Below are positions 1 to 7,449 of a DNA stretch of 64,000 nt, piece after piece. Origin of the DNA: CAVRXQ01 sp963725215 (GTDB lineage: Bacteria; Actinomycetota; Acidimicrobiia; Acidimicrobiales; Bog-793); the NCBI GenBank assembly GCA_963725215.1, contig CAVRXQ010000001.1:62001-126000 (forward strand). The letters run 5' to 3'. Made by a program: the position numbers and the translations under genes. The number at the start of each line of letters is the position of its first letter. Position 1 is the first letter of the stretch. The notes under the pieces are model-generated. The model was given only the letters and a program-made list of their open reading frames with translations. It did not search any database and was not told where the DNA came from.

Positions 1-575
1 TGCATGCCCTCGGTGAACTCGAGCTCGAGCCCGAAGGTGTTCGACTCTTCGACGGTGACCGTCCCGTCCTTTCCGACCTTGTCGATCGCCTCGGCGAGAA
101 CCTTTCCGATCGAGTCGTCGGCGGCCGAGATCGCCGCGATCTGCTCGATCTCCGCGCGGCCCTCGATCTCGCGCGCTTGGGACTTGATCGACTCGACCGA
201 CGCCGCGACGCCGTGCTCGATGCCACGCTTCAACGCCATCGGATTCGCTCCCGCTGCGACGTTGCGCAACCCTTCGCGCACGAGCGCTTGCGCGAGCACC
301 GTGGCCGTCGTCGTGCCGTCGCCGGCGATGTCGTTGGTCTTCGTCGCGACTTCGCGCACCAACTGCGCGCCCATGTTCTCGTAGGGGTCGTCGAGTTCGA
401 TCTCCTTCGCGATCGTGACGCCGTCGTTCGTGATCGTCGGCGCACCCCACTTCTTGTCGAGCACGACGTTGCGGCCCTTCGGCCCGAGGGTCACCTTCAC
501 CGTGTCGGCGAGCTTGTTGACCCCCGTTTCGAGACCGCGACGCGCCTGTTCGTCGAACTTGAGGATCTTCGGCAT
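1..575 (-). CDS. groEL: Chaperonin GroEL, N-terminal part (cut by window edge)
   Basis: This is the 60-kDa chaperonin subunit, which folds proteins in an ATP-driven double ring capped by GroES. Only about the first 191 residues are in the window; the gene runs off the left edge. The start MPKILKFDEQAR and the ATP-site motif VTLGPKGRNVVL are clear, followed by the GDGTTTATVLAQ nucleotide-binding motif. The ATG lies in a TGATG overlap with the groES stop, so the two genes form a coupled operon. Control should come from the CIRCE operator upstream of groES. Many actinobacteria carry a second groEL elsewhere, so this copy may be one of two. Confidence 0.97.
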   Translation of the reverse strand, partial: MPKILKFDEQARRGLETGVNKLADTVKVTLGPKGRNVVLDKKWGAPTITNDGVTIAKEIELDDPYENMGAQLVREVATKTNDIAGDGTTTATVLAQALVREGLRNVAAGANPMALKRGIEHGVAASVESIKSQAREIEGRAEIEQIAAISAADDSIGKVLAEAIDKVGKDGTVTVEESNTFGLELEFTEGM

Positions 576-868
576 CAGGCGGACACCTTGGCCAGCACGT
601 CACGGCTCGTGAGGATGAGCAGGTCTTCACCGTCGATCGTGATCTCGGTCCCTCCGTACTTCGAGTACACGACCTTGTCGCCGACGGCGACGTCGAGGGG
701 AATGAGATCGCCTGTGTTCTCGGCGCGCCGCCCCGGGCCGACGGCGAGCACCTCTCCTTGCTGGGGCTTTTCCTTCGCGGTGTCGGGGATGACGAGGCCC
801 GAGGCCGTCTTCTCCTCGGCCTCGCTCGGGCGGACGACGATCCGATCGTCGAGCGGTTGCAACTTCAT
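575..868 (-). CDS. groES: Co-chaperonin GroES
   Basis: This is the 10-kDa lid of the GroEL chamber, 97 residues, the normal family length. It starts MKLQPLDDRIVV, and the mobile-loop region SEAEEKTASGLVIPD and the later YSKYGGTEI segment are typical. The ATG at 868 was chosen because AAGGAGG lies about 12 bases upstream. The longer upstream reading frame has no support and would run through the operator. The stop overlaps the groEL start by one base. Transcription should be repressed by HrcA at the CIRCE element 24 bases upstream. Confidence 0.97.
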   Translation of the reverse strand: MKLQPLDDRIVVRPSEAEEKTASGLVIPDTAKEKPQQGEVLAVGPGRRAENTGDLIPLDVAVGDKVVYSKYGGTEITIDGEDLLILTSRDVLAKVSA

Positions 869-891
869 CTCGGGCGGCCTCCTTGGGCTCA

Positions 892-918
892 TTAGCACTC
901 TCTGGTTTCGAGTGCCAA
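892..918 (-). promoter_or_regulatory. CIRCE operator (HrcA binding site) of groESL
   Basis: TTAGCACTC, nine bases, GAGTGCCAA is a CIRCE inverted repeat with one deviation from the consensus TTAGCACTC-N9-GAGTGCTAA. It lies just upstream of the groES ribosome-binding site, the expected place for HrcA heat-shock control. Read on the minus strand, the outer arm TTGGCA could be a -35 box and TAATGA, 18 bases later, a -10 box, so the operator would cover the promoter. The promoter reading is inference; the operator is seen directly. Confidence 0.93.
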
Positions 919-1124
919 CGATACCGCCACACCGAGGGACTGGCAACCGTCGGCGAGAGTGCTGGTGGCGACGGCAGGGAATGACCGGCAAGCGACCCGG
1001 GGTCCGAAACCGCGTCCCCAAACCCTCCTATCGTTGTGCTGCGGAGGTGTCCAGTGCGAATCATGGAGAAAACGGCGGGGTCGGCGCGCGCTCTGCGCCG
1101 GTGCCAGATGAGCGCCGCGAGCTG

Positions 1125-1959
1125 ATGCGCGTCCATTTGTTCGGAACACGCGGCTCGACGCCGACGCCAGGGAGCGAATTTGTTCGCTACGGCGGGCACA
1201 CCTCCTGTGTGGGTATCGCCCGTGACGGCGAAGCGCCGAGCCTCCTCATCGACGCCGGCACCGGGATTCGCGCCGCCGACGCGGAGTTCGCCGGCGAGCC
1301 GTTTCAGGGGTCGATCCTCTTCGGCCACCTGCATTGGGACCACACCCAAGGACTGCCATTTTTCCGCTCCGCCGATCGCGAGGACGCCCGCACCGACGCC
1401 TACCTCCCCTCCCAAGGAGACGGTGAGCAGGTGTTCGAGCGCTTCATGTCGCCTCCCCACTTTCCGATTACGCCCGCCGGTCTCAACGGAAAGTGGCGCT
1501 TTCGCGCCCTAGAGCCCGGCGAGCACGAGATCGAAGGGTTCTCGGTCCTCGCCCTCGACATCCCCCACGGAGGCGGGCGGACCTTCGGATACAGGATCTC
1601 GGACGGTCGCTTCTGCGTCAGCTACCTCTCGGACCACTGCCCGACCAACCTCGGCCCGGGCGAGGACGGATTCGGCGAGCAGCACGACGCGGCGCTGGCG
1701 CTCGTCGAGGGCGCCGACCTCGTCTTCCACGACGCGCAGTACACCGCGGACGAGTTGCCCGAGAAGGCCCACTACGGCCACTCCGCCTACCCCTACGCCG
1801 TCGGTCTGGCCTCGGCGGCAAAGGCGCGGCGAGCTCGTCTTGTTCCACCACGACCCGTCGCGCACCGACGACGAGGTCGACGCGATCGAAAGGGACTGCG
1901 AAGGCGCGCCGCTGCCCGTGCGCGCGGCGACGCAGGGCGAGGTGATCGTCCTCGACTGA
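1125..1959 (+). CDS. MBL-fold metallohydrolase, cyclic phosphodiesterase-like (frameshifted copy)
   Basis: This is a metallo-beta-lactamase-fold hydrolase. Residues 66-77 hold the metal motif HLHWDHTQG (H68, H70, D72, H73), followed by SDH, FHDAQYT and a late FHHDP, the ligand set of the RNase Z/phosphodiesterase branch. It is a paralogue of the gene at 52415. The frame breaks near 1827-1830. Downstream, the next frame continues with ELVLFHHDPSRTDDEVDAI, matching the paralogue's VLLTHHHPERTDDEIDAI, and ends at 1959. One surplus base in the GCGCGGCGAG run explains the break; the corrected length is about 277 residues. The ATG at 1125 matches the paralogue's start. The substrate is unknown; a cyclic nucleotide is possible but unproven. 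Confidence 0.85.
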
Positions 1960-2012
1960 GACGGCCGGTCGCGTCGATGATCGCCGAGGAATCCGTCACG
2001 TAGCCTGTCGTT

Positions 2013-2681
2013 ATGCCGATACGTGTCGTGCTCGCTGAGGACGACTACCTCGTCCGCGAAGGCGTCGCAAAACTGATCGCCACCGAGGACGACCTCGAGC
2101 TCGTCGCGACGTGCGCCGACTACACCTCGCTGCTCGAAAGCGTGGACGCCGAACACCCCGACGTCGTCGTGACCGACATCCGCATGCCGCCGACGAAGAC
2201 CGACGAGGGGATCCGCGCCGCGAACGATTTGCGGGCGCGGGAGGTGAACGTCGGGGTCGTCCTTTTGAGCCAGTACGCGGAGCCGAGCTACGCCCTCGCG
2301 TTCTTGGAACACGGTACGCAAGGCCGCGCCTACCTGCTGAAAGAGCGCGTTTCCGACATCAAGCAGCTCGCCGACGCGATCCGCGAGACCGCCTCGGGCG
2401 GCTCGGTGATCGACCCCGTCGTCGTCGATGCGCTCGTCTCGGCGCGGTCGCGAGCACAGAACTCGCCGCTGCGACTGCTCACCCCGCGGGAGAAGGAAAT
2501 CCTCGCCGAGATGGCAAAGGGCAAGAACAATGCCGCGGTCGCCTCGTCGCTCGTGCTGTCGGAGCGCGCGGTGGAAAAGCACATCAACTCGATCTTCTCC
2601 AAGCTCGGGCTCTCCCAAGAACTCGACGTGCACCGTCGGGTGAAGGCGGTCCTTTTGTTCCTTTCCGACCGCTCCGACTGA
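2013..2681 (+). CDS. NarL/LuxR-family response regulator
   Basis: This is a two-component transcription regulator of 222 residues. An N-terminal receiver domain (about 3-125) has the acidic pair E9-D10, the phosphoacceptor D55 in VVVTDIRMPP and a conserved Lys in YLLKERV. A LuxR-type helix-turn-helix follows at about 153-215 (LTPREKEILAEMAKG, then SERAVEKHINSIFSKL). It lies 53 bases after the MBL gene and 79 bases before a second receiver gene on the same strand. Its natural partner could be the sensor kinase encoded convergently at 3140-5353, which has the HisKA_3 type usually paired with NarL regulators. The receiver is close in sequence to that of the receiver-cyclase protein at 6075-7448. 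Confidence 0.93.
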   Translation: MPIRVVLAEDDYLVREGVAKLIATEDDLELVATCADYTSLLESVDAEHPDVVVTDIRMPPTKTDEGIRAANDLRAREVNVGVVLLSQYAEPSYALAFLEHGTQGRAYLLKERVSDIKQLADAIRETASGGSVIDPVVVDALVSARSRAQNSPLRLLTPREKEILAEMAKGKNNAAVASSLVLSERAVEKHINSIFSKLGLSQELDVHRRVKAVLLFLSDRSD

Positions 2682-2760
2682 GGATCGGGGTGGTGCCACC
2701 CCGGGGTGCCCTCGTGCTGGCAATCGTCCGATCTCAGGCCCGAACTGCGATGATGGATCG

Positions 2761-3150
2761 GTGAGCGACGAGGTCAGCGTGCTCATCGTCGACGATCAGG
2801 CGCCGTTTCGCATCGCCGCGGCAGCCGTCGTGCGTGCGACGAAAGGCTTCGTCGTGATCGGCGAGGCTCGATCAGGCGAAGAGGCCGTCGAGTTCGCGAA
2901 CACCGAGGAGCCCCAGTTGGTCCTGATGGACATCAACATGGACGGGATGGGTGGAATCGAAGCGACCCGCCGCTTGGTCGAACAGCACCCCTCGACGCGG
3001 GTCGTGTTGTTGTCGACCTACGACGTCGACAGCCTTCCCGCCGACGCCGCGACGAGCGGAGCCATCGCCTATGTGCACAAAGAACAGTTCGGACCGAGCG
3101 TTCTCATGAGTGCGTGGTCGGGAAAGCTCCCGACGAGCTTCAAGTCCTGA
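2761..3150 (+). CDS. Stand-alone receiver-domain response regulator
   Basis: This 129-residue protein consists of a CheY-like receiver only. It has D11-D12, phosphoacceptor D57 in LVLMDINMDGM and a Lys in YVHKEQFG; there is no DNA-binding domain. The start is GTG at 2761, directly at the N-terminal strand SVLIVDD. Its last 11 bases overlap the 3' end of the convergent sensor kinase gene. The tail SAWSGKLPTSFKS is short and not conserved in appearance. It probably acts by protein contact or as a phosphate sink within the local two-component system. That role is inferred from domain content only. Confidence 0.88.
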   Translation: MSDEVSVLIVDDQAPFRIAAAAVVRATKGFVVIGEARSGEEAVEFANTEEPQLVLMDINMDGMGGIEATRRLVEQHPSTRVVLLSTYDVDSLPADAATSGAIAYVHKEQFGPSVLMSAWSGKLPTSFKS

Positions 3151-5353
3151 CCGCAGAGCGCGCGCTCGTCTGCGCGCCGTTTCCCGACGATTCGTCGCGG
3201 TCTTGCAGCGGCAATCGTCCGGAGATTTTCGTGCCCTTTCCCGGCGCGGATTCGACGGTCAGCGATCCCCCGACCGCGCCGACGCGGTCGCGCATGTTGA
3301 CGAACCCCGCTCCGGCGCCCTTTCTGCTCTGGACGTCGAAACCGGCGCCGTCGTCTTCCACTTCGAAGAACAACGCCCCCTCGCGCTCGTGGATGCGAAT
3401 CGTCGCGTTCGCTCCTTCACCGGCGTGCTTGCTCGCGTTCTGCAGCGCCTCCACGCAGCAGAAGTAGACGGCGGCCTCTTCTTCGGGCAGGTAGCGCCGC
3501 AGCCCGTCCGCCTGCACCTCGGCCGCGATCGCGGCGCGCCCCGCCGCCGAACGCAGCGCCTCTTCGATTCCGCGGTCGACGAGCAAGGGTGGGTAGATGC
3601 CGTGCGCGAGGGCGCGCAGCTCCTGCACCGCGTCCTGCAACTCGTGGCCCAGCTGATCGAGGATCGTCACCGAACCCGCAGGGTCGGACTCGACGAGCTC
3701 GCGCGCCAAGCGCACGTTCACCGCCAGCGCGACGAGATGCTGCTGCGCGCCGTCGTGCAGGTTCCGCTCGATCTGGCGTCTCGCGGCGTCCGCCGCGGCG
3801 ACGATGCGCGCCCGAGACGCACGCAGCTCGTCGGCTTGTCTCCGCACCTCGTCCAGCGACTCCTGCAGCGCGGAGTCGAGCTCGACGTTGTGCAGCGCCA
3901 GGCCGAGCTGGCGGGCGAGTTCGACGAGGGTCGTGTCGTCGTCCTCGCTGAATCGTTCCCCGTCTGCCTTTCTCGTCGCGATGACGAGCCCGAGGACGCG
4001 CCCCGAGTGGGTGGTCGGAGCGACGCGCACCGAGAGCCCTTCGCACCCCTCCAGGATCGCCGGCATCCAGATCTCGAGCCACGCGTTGCCCGAGACCCCC
4101 GCCCGCGCGACGACGGACTCCTCGCTCGCGCTGAGCACCAGGCGTTTCGGCGCCGCATCGGGCACGGACACCGCCCGCTCCAGCACGCCACCCGATCCCG
4201 TCCAGATCTCGGCCGACGTCAGGGCGAGTGTCTTGCGCAACGACTCCGCCACCTGCAACAACAGCTCCTCGAGCGGCATCGCCCGCGTGAGGCGCGTCGC
4301 GAAGGTGCGCAGCACGGTGTCGGGTGCCTCCCGCTCTCCGTAGACGACGCGGTTCGCGTAGGCGCGCAGGCGGAGTCGCGCCGGTCCGTAGAGGAGCGCC
4401 GAGGCCGCGGCGGCGATCATCGACAAGATGAGGAGCGTGCGCTCCCTCTTCGTCGGGGCGTGCCCGATGCCGAGAATCACGATCAGGTAGACGACCACGA
4501 CGACTCCGGTGAGCCCGGCGACCGAGACCGACCAGGCGAGGATGCGGTCGATCCGCGAGGCGACCCCCGTCACCGCGCCGGCGGCGACGGCGATCGCGAT
4601 CGGCACGGCGGCCACGGTGATGACGAGCGTCTCGCGAGTCGGCCACCCCCAGAAAAGCCGCAACGCCACCGCTAACAGCACGACTTCGATCCCGACCGAA
4701 ACCGCCCATCCGAACCACTGCATCCGCTGTCGCTCAAGTCCGGCTGCCTTGCGGTAACGGCGGCGCGCCCCGACGATTCCGACCGGCACCGCCAAGAGGA
4801 GCTCGACTCCGACCGGCCACAACGGAAGCGCCGGACGATCGCTCCACAGTCCGAGGCCGACGCCCACCGCCGCGAGGTATCCGGACCCGATCGCCAGCCG
4901 GCTCAATCGGCAGGTGCCGTCGGGCAATCCCAACAGCACATGCATCGTCGACACCGGCAAGATCGCGAGCGCGATGGGTTCCACCACGCGCGACGTCGCA
5001 ACGAGGCCGGCGGAGATCGCAACCCCGTGCGCGTGTGCGTGGATCAGAGCCGACGCGACGACCGCGGCAGACGCAAAGAACGTCGCCGACAAAACGAGCA
5101 GTGGCTGGCGCTCTTTCGGGCGCAGCGCGAGCGCGAACCCACCGGCGAGCGCGAAGCATCCGACGACGACGGCGCGAACAACCTCGGTGAGCAGGTCCGC
5201 GTGGTGGTCGATCACCGGTGCCGCGACCGCCCCTCCGAGCGCCGCCGCGGCGAGCAACAGCGCTGGCCCGAACGCCACGTGCAGACGCGACGTCGCAGCG
5301 CGAGCGTCGCGATGCACGCCCAGTTCGCTGACGATGATCGGCGCGTCCGTCAT
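3140..5353 (-). CDS. Membrane sensor histidine kinase (NarL-partner type) with GAF-like region
   Basis: This is a 737-residue sensor kinase. About the first 330 residues hold several hydrophobic membrane spans. A GAF-like sensory region follows (about 350-500, VRVAPTTHSGRVLGLVIATR), then a short coiled coil. The HisKA_3 phosphorylation helix is RQIERNLHDGAQQHLVAL with the acceptor His at residue 533, and an HATPase domain with VEDDGAGFD and GGSLTVESAPGKGTKI closes the protein. The ATG overlaps the stop of the ABC ATPase gene as ATGA, so it is the last gene of the cyclase-ATPase-kinase operon. Candidate partners are the regulators at 2013 and 2761 and the receiver-cyclase in its own operon. 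Confidence 0.92.
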   Translation of the reverse strand: MTDAPIIVSELGVHRDARAATSRLHVAFGPALLLAAAALGGAVAAPVIDHHADLLTEVVRAVVVGCFALAGGFALALRPKERQPLLVLSATFFASAAVVASALIHAHAHGVAISAGLVATSRVVEPIALAILPVSTMHVLLGLPDGTCRLSRLAIGSGYLAAVGVGLGLWSDRPALPLWPVGVELLLAVPVGIVGARRRYRKAAGLERQRMQWFGWAVSVGIEVVLLAVALRLFWGWPTRETLVITVAAVPIAIAVAAGAVTGVASRIDRILAWSVSVAGLTGVVVVVYLIVILGIGHAPTKRERTLLILSMIAAAASALLYGPARLRLRAYANRVVYGEREAPDTVLRTFATRLTRAMPLEELLLQVAESLRKTLALTSAEIWTGSGGVLERAVSVPDAAPKRLVLSASEESVVARAGVSGNAWLEIWMPAILEGCEGLSVRVAPTTHSGRVLGLVIATRKADGERFSEDDDTTLVELARQLGLALHNVELDSALQESLDEVRRQADELRASRARIVAAADAARRQIERNLHDGAQQHLVALAVNVRLARELVESDPAGSVTILDQLGHELQDAVQELRALAHGIYPPLLVDRGIEEALRSAAGRAAIAAEVQADGLRRYLPEEEAAVYFCCVEALQNASKHAGEGANATIRIHEREGALFFEVEDDGAGFDVQSRKGAGAGFVNMRDRVGAVGGSLTVESAPGKGTKISGRLPLQDRDESSGNGAQTSARSAVRT

Positions 5354-6078
5354 TCGAAGACCGCGACGTCGATCTCCGTCTCGACTAGGACCGAGCGGGT
5401 CTGTTCGACCTCTGATTCGATCCTTCCGTCGCGCATTCGCACGAGGCGCGAGGCGGGATTGGCGACGTGCTCGTCGTGGGTGACGAGCAAGATGGACTGG
5501 CCTCCGGCGTGGAGCCGCCGGAAGAGTTCGAGCACCTCGAATCCGCCTTCGGAGTCGAGCGCCCCGGTCGGTTCGTCGGCCAATAACAATGTCGGCGCGT
5601 TGGCGAGCGCGCGGGCGATCGCGAGCCGCTGCCGCTCTCCTCCCGAAAGGAGACCGGGGACCGAGCGCGCCTTGTCCGCCAGGCCGAGCAGGTCGAGGAG
5701 ATCACGGGCGCGGCTCTCCGCTTGCCGCCTGCGCATCCCGGCGACCACCGCGGGCAACGTCGCGTTTTCGAGAACCGACATCCCCTCCAAGAGGTTGAAG
5801 AACTGGAAGACGATTCCGATGTGGCGTCGTCGCATCAACGCCAGCTCGTCCTCGTCCATCTGAGAAAGGGGTTCACCTGCGACGAAGATCTCGCCGTCGG
5901 TCGGAACATCGAGGCCGGCGACGAGGTTCAACAGCGTCGACTTGCCGCAACCCGACGGTCCCATGATCGCCACGAACTCGCCGTCGGCGATCGAAAGATC
6001 GACTCCCCGCAGCGCTCGCACGGGAGCGCCTTCGCTTTCGTAGGTCTTGCGAACCCCGCGCCCTTCCATCACCGTCAT
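5350..6078 (-). CDS. ABC transporter ATPase, LolD/MacB type, without a permease gene
   Basis: This 242-residue ABC ATPase has Walker A GPSGCGKST (K46), Q-loop FQFFNLLEGM, signature LLSGGERQRLAIARAL, Walker B LLLADEPTGALD and switch VTHDEH. Sequence style places it in the lipoprotein-release/macrolide-export group, which works with FtsX-like permeases. No permease is encoded nearby. The ATG at 6078 was chosen because it overlaps the cyclase stop as ATGA. Its own stop overlaps the kinase start the same way. It is therefore locked into a signalling operon, which is unusual. It may energise a permease encoded elsewhere, or act in signalling; the sequence does not decide. Confidence 0.93.
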   Translation of the reverse strand: MTVMEGRGVRKTYESEGAPVRALRGVDLSIADGEFVAIMGPSGCGKSTLLNLVAGLDVPTDGEIFVAGEPLSQMDEDELALMRRRHIGIVFQFFNLLEGMSVLENATLPAVVAGMRRRQAESRARDLLDLLGLADKARSVPGLLSGGERQRLAIARALANAPTLLLADEPTGALDSEGGFEVLELFRRLHAGGQSILLVTHDEHVANPASRLVRMRDGRIESEVEQTRSVLVETEIDVAVFE

Positions 6079-7448
6079 CTGTCTGACCTCGCCACCTGGG
6101 CACCCACCTTCCACGCACCAACCGGTGCTGTACGACCCTTCACGAGCGCAGGAGCGATCGGCTCGGCGTCGATGTGCTCGCGAAGCGCGGCATGGGTCGC
6201 GTCGCTCAAGACCGTCTCCCCCGGCTCCGCCCACTGCTGGATCCGCTGCGCGAGGTTCACCGTGTCGCCGACGAGCGTGTACTCGAGATGCTCATCGGAG
6301 CCGAGCAGCGCTGCGGCGACGTCGCCCGTCGTGATGCCGATTCCGAGACCGAATTCCGGCAAGCCTTCGTCGCGCCAGTTGTCGTTGACCGCGTCCTGCG
6401 CCTTATGCATCGCGAGTGCGGCGCGAAGCGCGCGATCGGCGTGGTCATCGATCGACACCGGCGCGCCGAAGACGGCCATCACGGCGTCACCGACGAACTG
6501 CATGACTGTCCCGCCTTCTGATGTCACGGCGCGGTTCATCTCGCCGCGGTGGACGTTCAGCTGCCCGGCGAGCGCGCTCGGGTCGGCGAGCTCGGCGATC
6601 GTCGAGTAGCCCCGGATGTCGGACATCAAAACGCTGCACGTCAGCTGAACCGTCTCACCGGGGTTGCACCCTTCGTCGCGCAACATCTTCGCGACGCCTC
6701 CCGGGAGGAGGCGGCTCAACGTCTCGCCCTGTTCTTCTCGATCGACGATCGCTTCGTGCAGCTTGCGCAGCTGACGGAGCGACTGCTTCCCGCCGCCGCT
6801 CGCGTCCTTCGCCAGGCGGAGGAACAACCGCTCGACCGCCTCGGCCGTCGCCGCGGGCGTCGTGCCGGTCGCGACCGCGATCGCCTTGATCGGCCGGCCC
6901 TCCGCGACGAGCTGCAACAACTTCTCGTCGGATTCGTCGAGGCCGCCCGAGTCTTTGACGGGATGGACCATCGATTGGACGATCGCCGGATCGAGTGCCG
7001 AGCCGCCGGTCGCGACCGTCCGCACCGCCCGGGCGAGCTGGTCACCCTCGGCGACGCGGTCTTTCAACAAATAGGCGTATCCGGCGGAGCCCCCCGCCAG
7101 CAGCGAGATCGCGTACTCGGGGTCGTCGAATTGGGAGAGAACGACGATCCCCGTCCCGGGATGGCGCTTGCGGATCTCGTGCGCGGCGTCGATGCCTTCT
7201 TGCTGGAAGTTCGGCGGCATGCGGATATCGGTGATGACGACCTGCGGCGCGAGCCGCTCCGCCTCCCCGACGAGCTCGTCGTAGTCACCCGCCGCGCCGA
7301 CGAGCGCGAAGTCACGCTCTCGGACGAGGAGCGCCTTCACGCCCTCGCGGACGATCAGGTTGTCGTCTGCCAACAAGACGGTGATCGTCGGCCCCCCAAC
7401 GCCACGATCGCGGTCCGCGACCTCCCGTTCGCCCTCGAGCGTAGGCAC
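6075..7448 (-). CDS. Receiver-domain class III adenylate/guanylate cyclase
   Basis: This 457-residue cytosolic fusion puts cyclic-nucleotide synthesis under phosphorelay control. Residues 22-140 form a receiver with phosphoacceptor D74 (VVITDIRMPP). Residues about 165-215 resemble a worn-down LuxR helix-turn-helix (KLLQLVAEGRPIKAIAVATG). The class III cyclase domain (about 265-440) keeps both metal-binding aspartates, D277 in MSDIRGYS and D321 in VGDAVMAVFG, and the transition-state pair N398/R402 in VNLAQR. It should be active as a homodimer. GTG at 7448 was chosen because it follows the cNMP-binding gene's stop by one base. ATP is the likelier substrate, but base specificity is not settled. 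Confidence 0.92.
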   Translation of the reverse strand: MPTLEGEREVADRDRGVGGPTITVLLADDNLIVREGVKALLVRERDFALVGAAGDYDELVGEAERLAPQVVITDIRMPPNFQQEGIDAAHEIRKRHPGTGIVVLSQFDDPEYAISLLAGGSAGYAYLLKDRVAEGDQLARAVRTVATGGSALDPAIVQSMVHPVKDSGGLDESDEKLLQLVAEGRPIKAIAVATGTTPAATAEAVERLFLRLAKDASGGGKQSLRQLRKLHEAIVDREEQGETLSRLLPGGVAKMLRDEGCNPGETVQLTCSVLMSDIRGYSTIAELADPSALAGQLNVHRGEMNRAVTSEGGTVMQFVGDAVMAVFGAPVSIDDHADRALRAALAMHKAQDAVNDNWRDEGLPEFGLGIGITTGDVAAALLGSDEHLEYTLVGDTVNLAQRIQQWAEPGETVLSDATHAALREHIDAEPIAPALVKGRTAPVGAWKVGAQVARSDR

Positions 7449-7449
7449 C

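Noticed and set aside
1509..2786. Minus-strand open frame (425 codons) opposite the MBL and response regulator genes
   Set aside because: It spans two real plus-strand genes and their gap and has no recognisable motif.
3110..4675. Long plus-strand open frame (521 codons) opposite the sensor kinase
   Set aside because: It is the antisense of a gene with clear kinase motifs; composition is Arg/Asp-rich with no domain. Long antisense frames are usual in GC-rich DNA.
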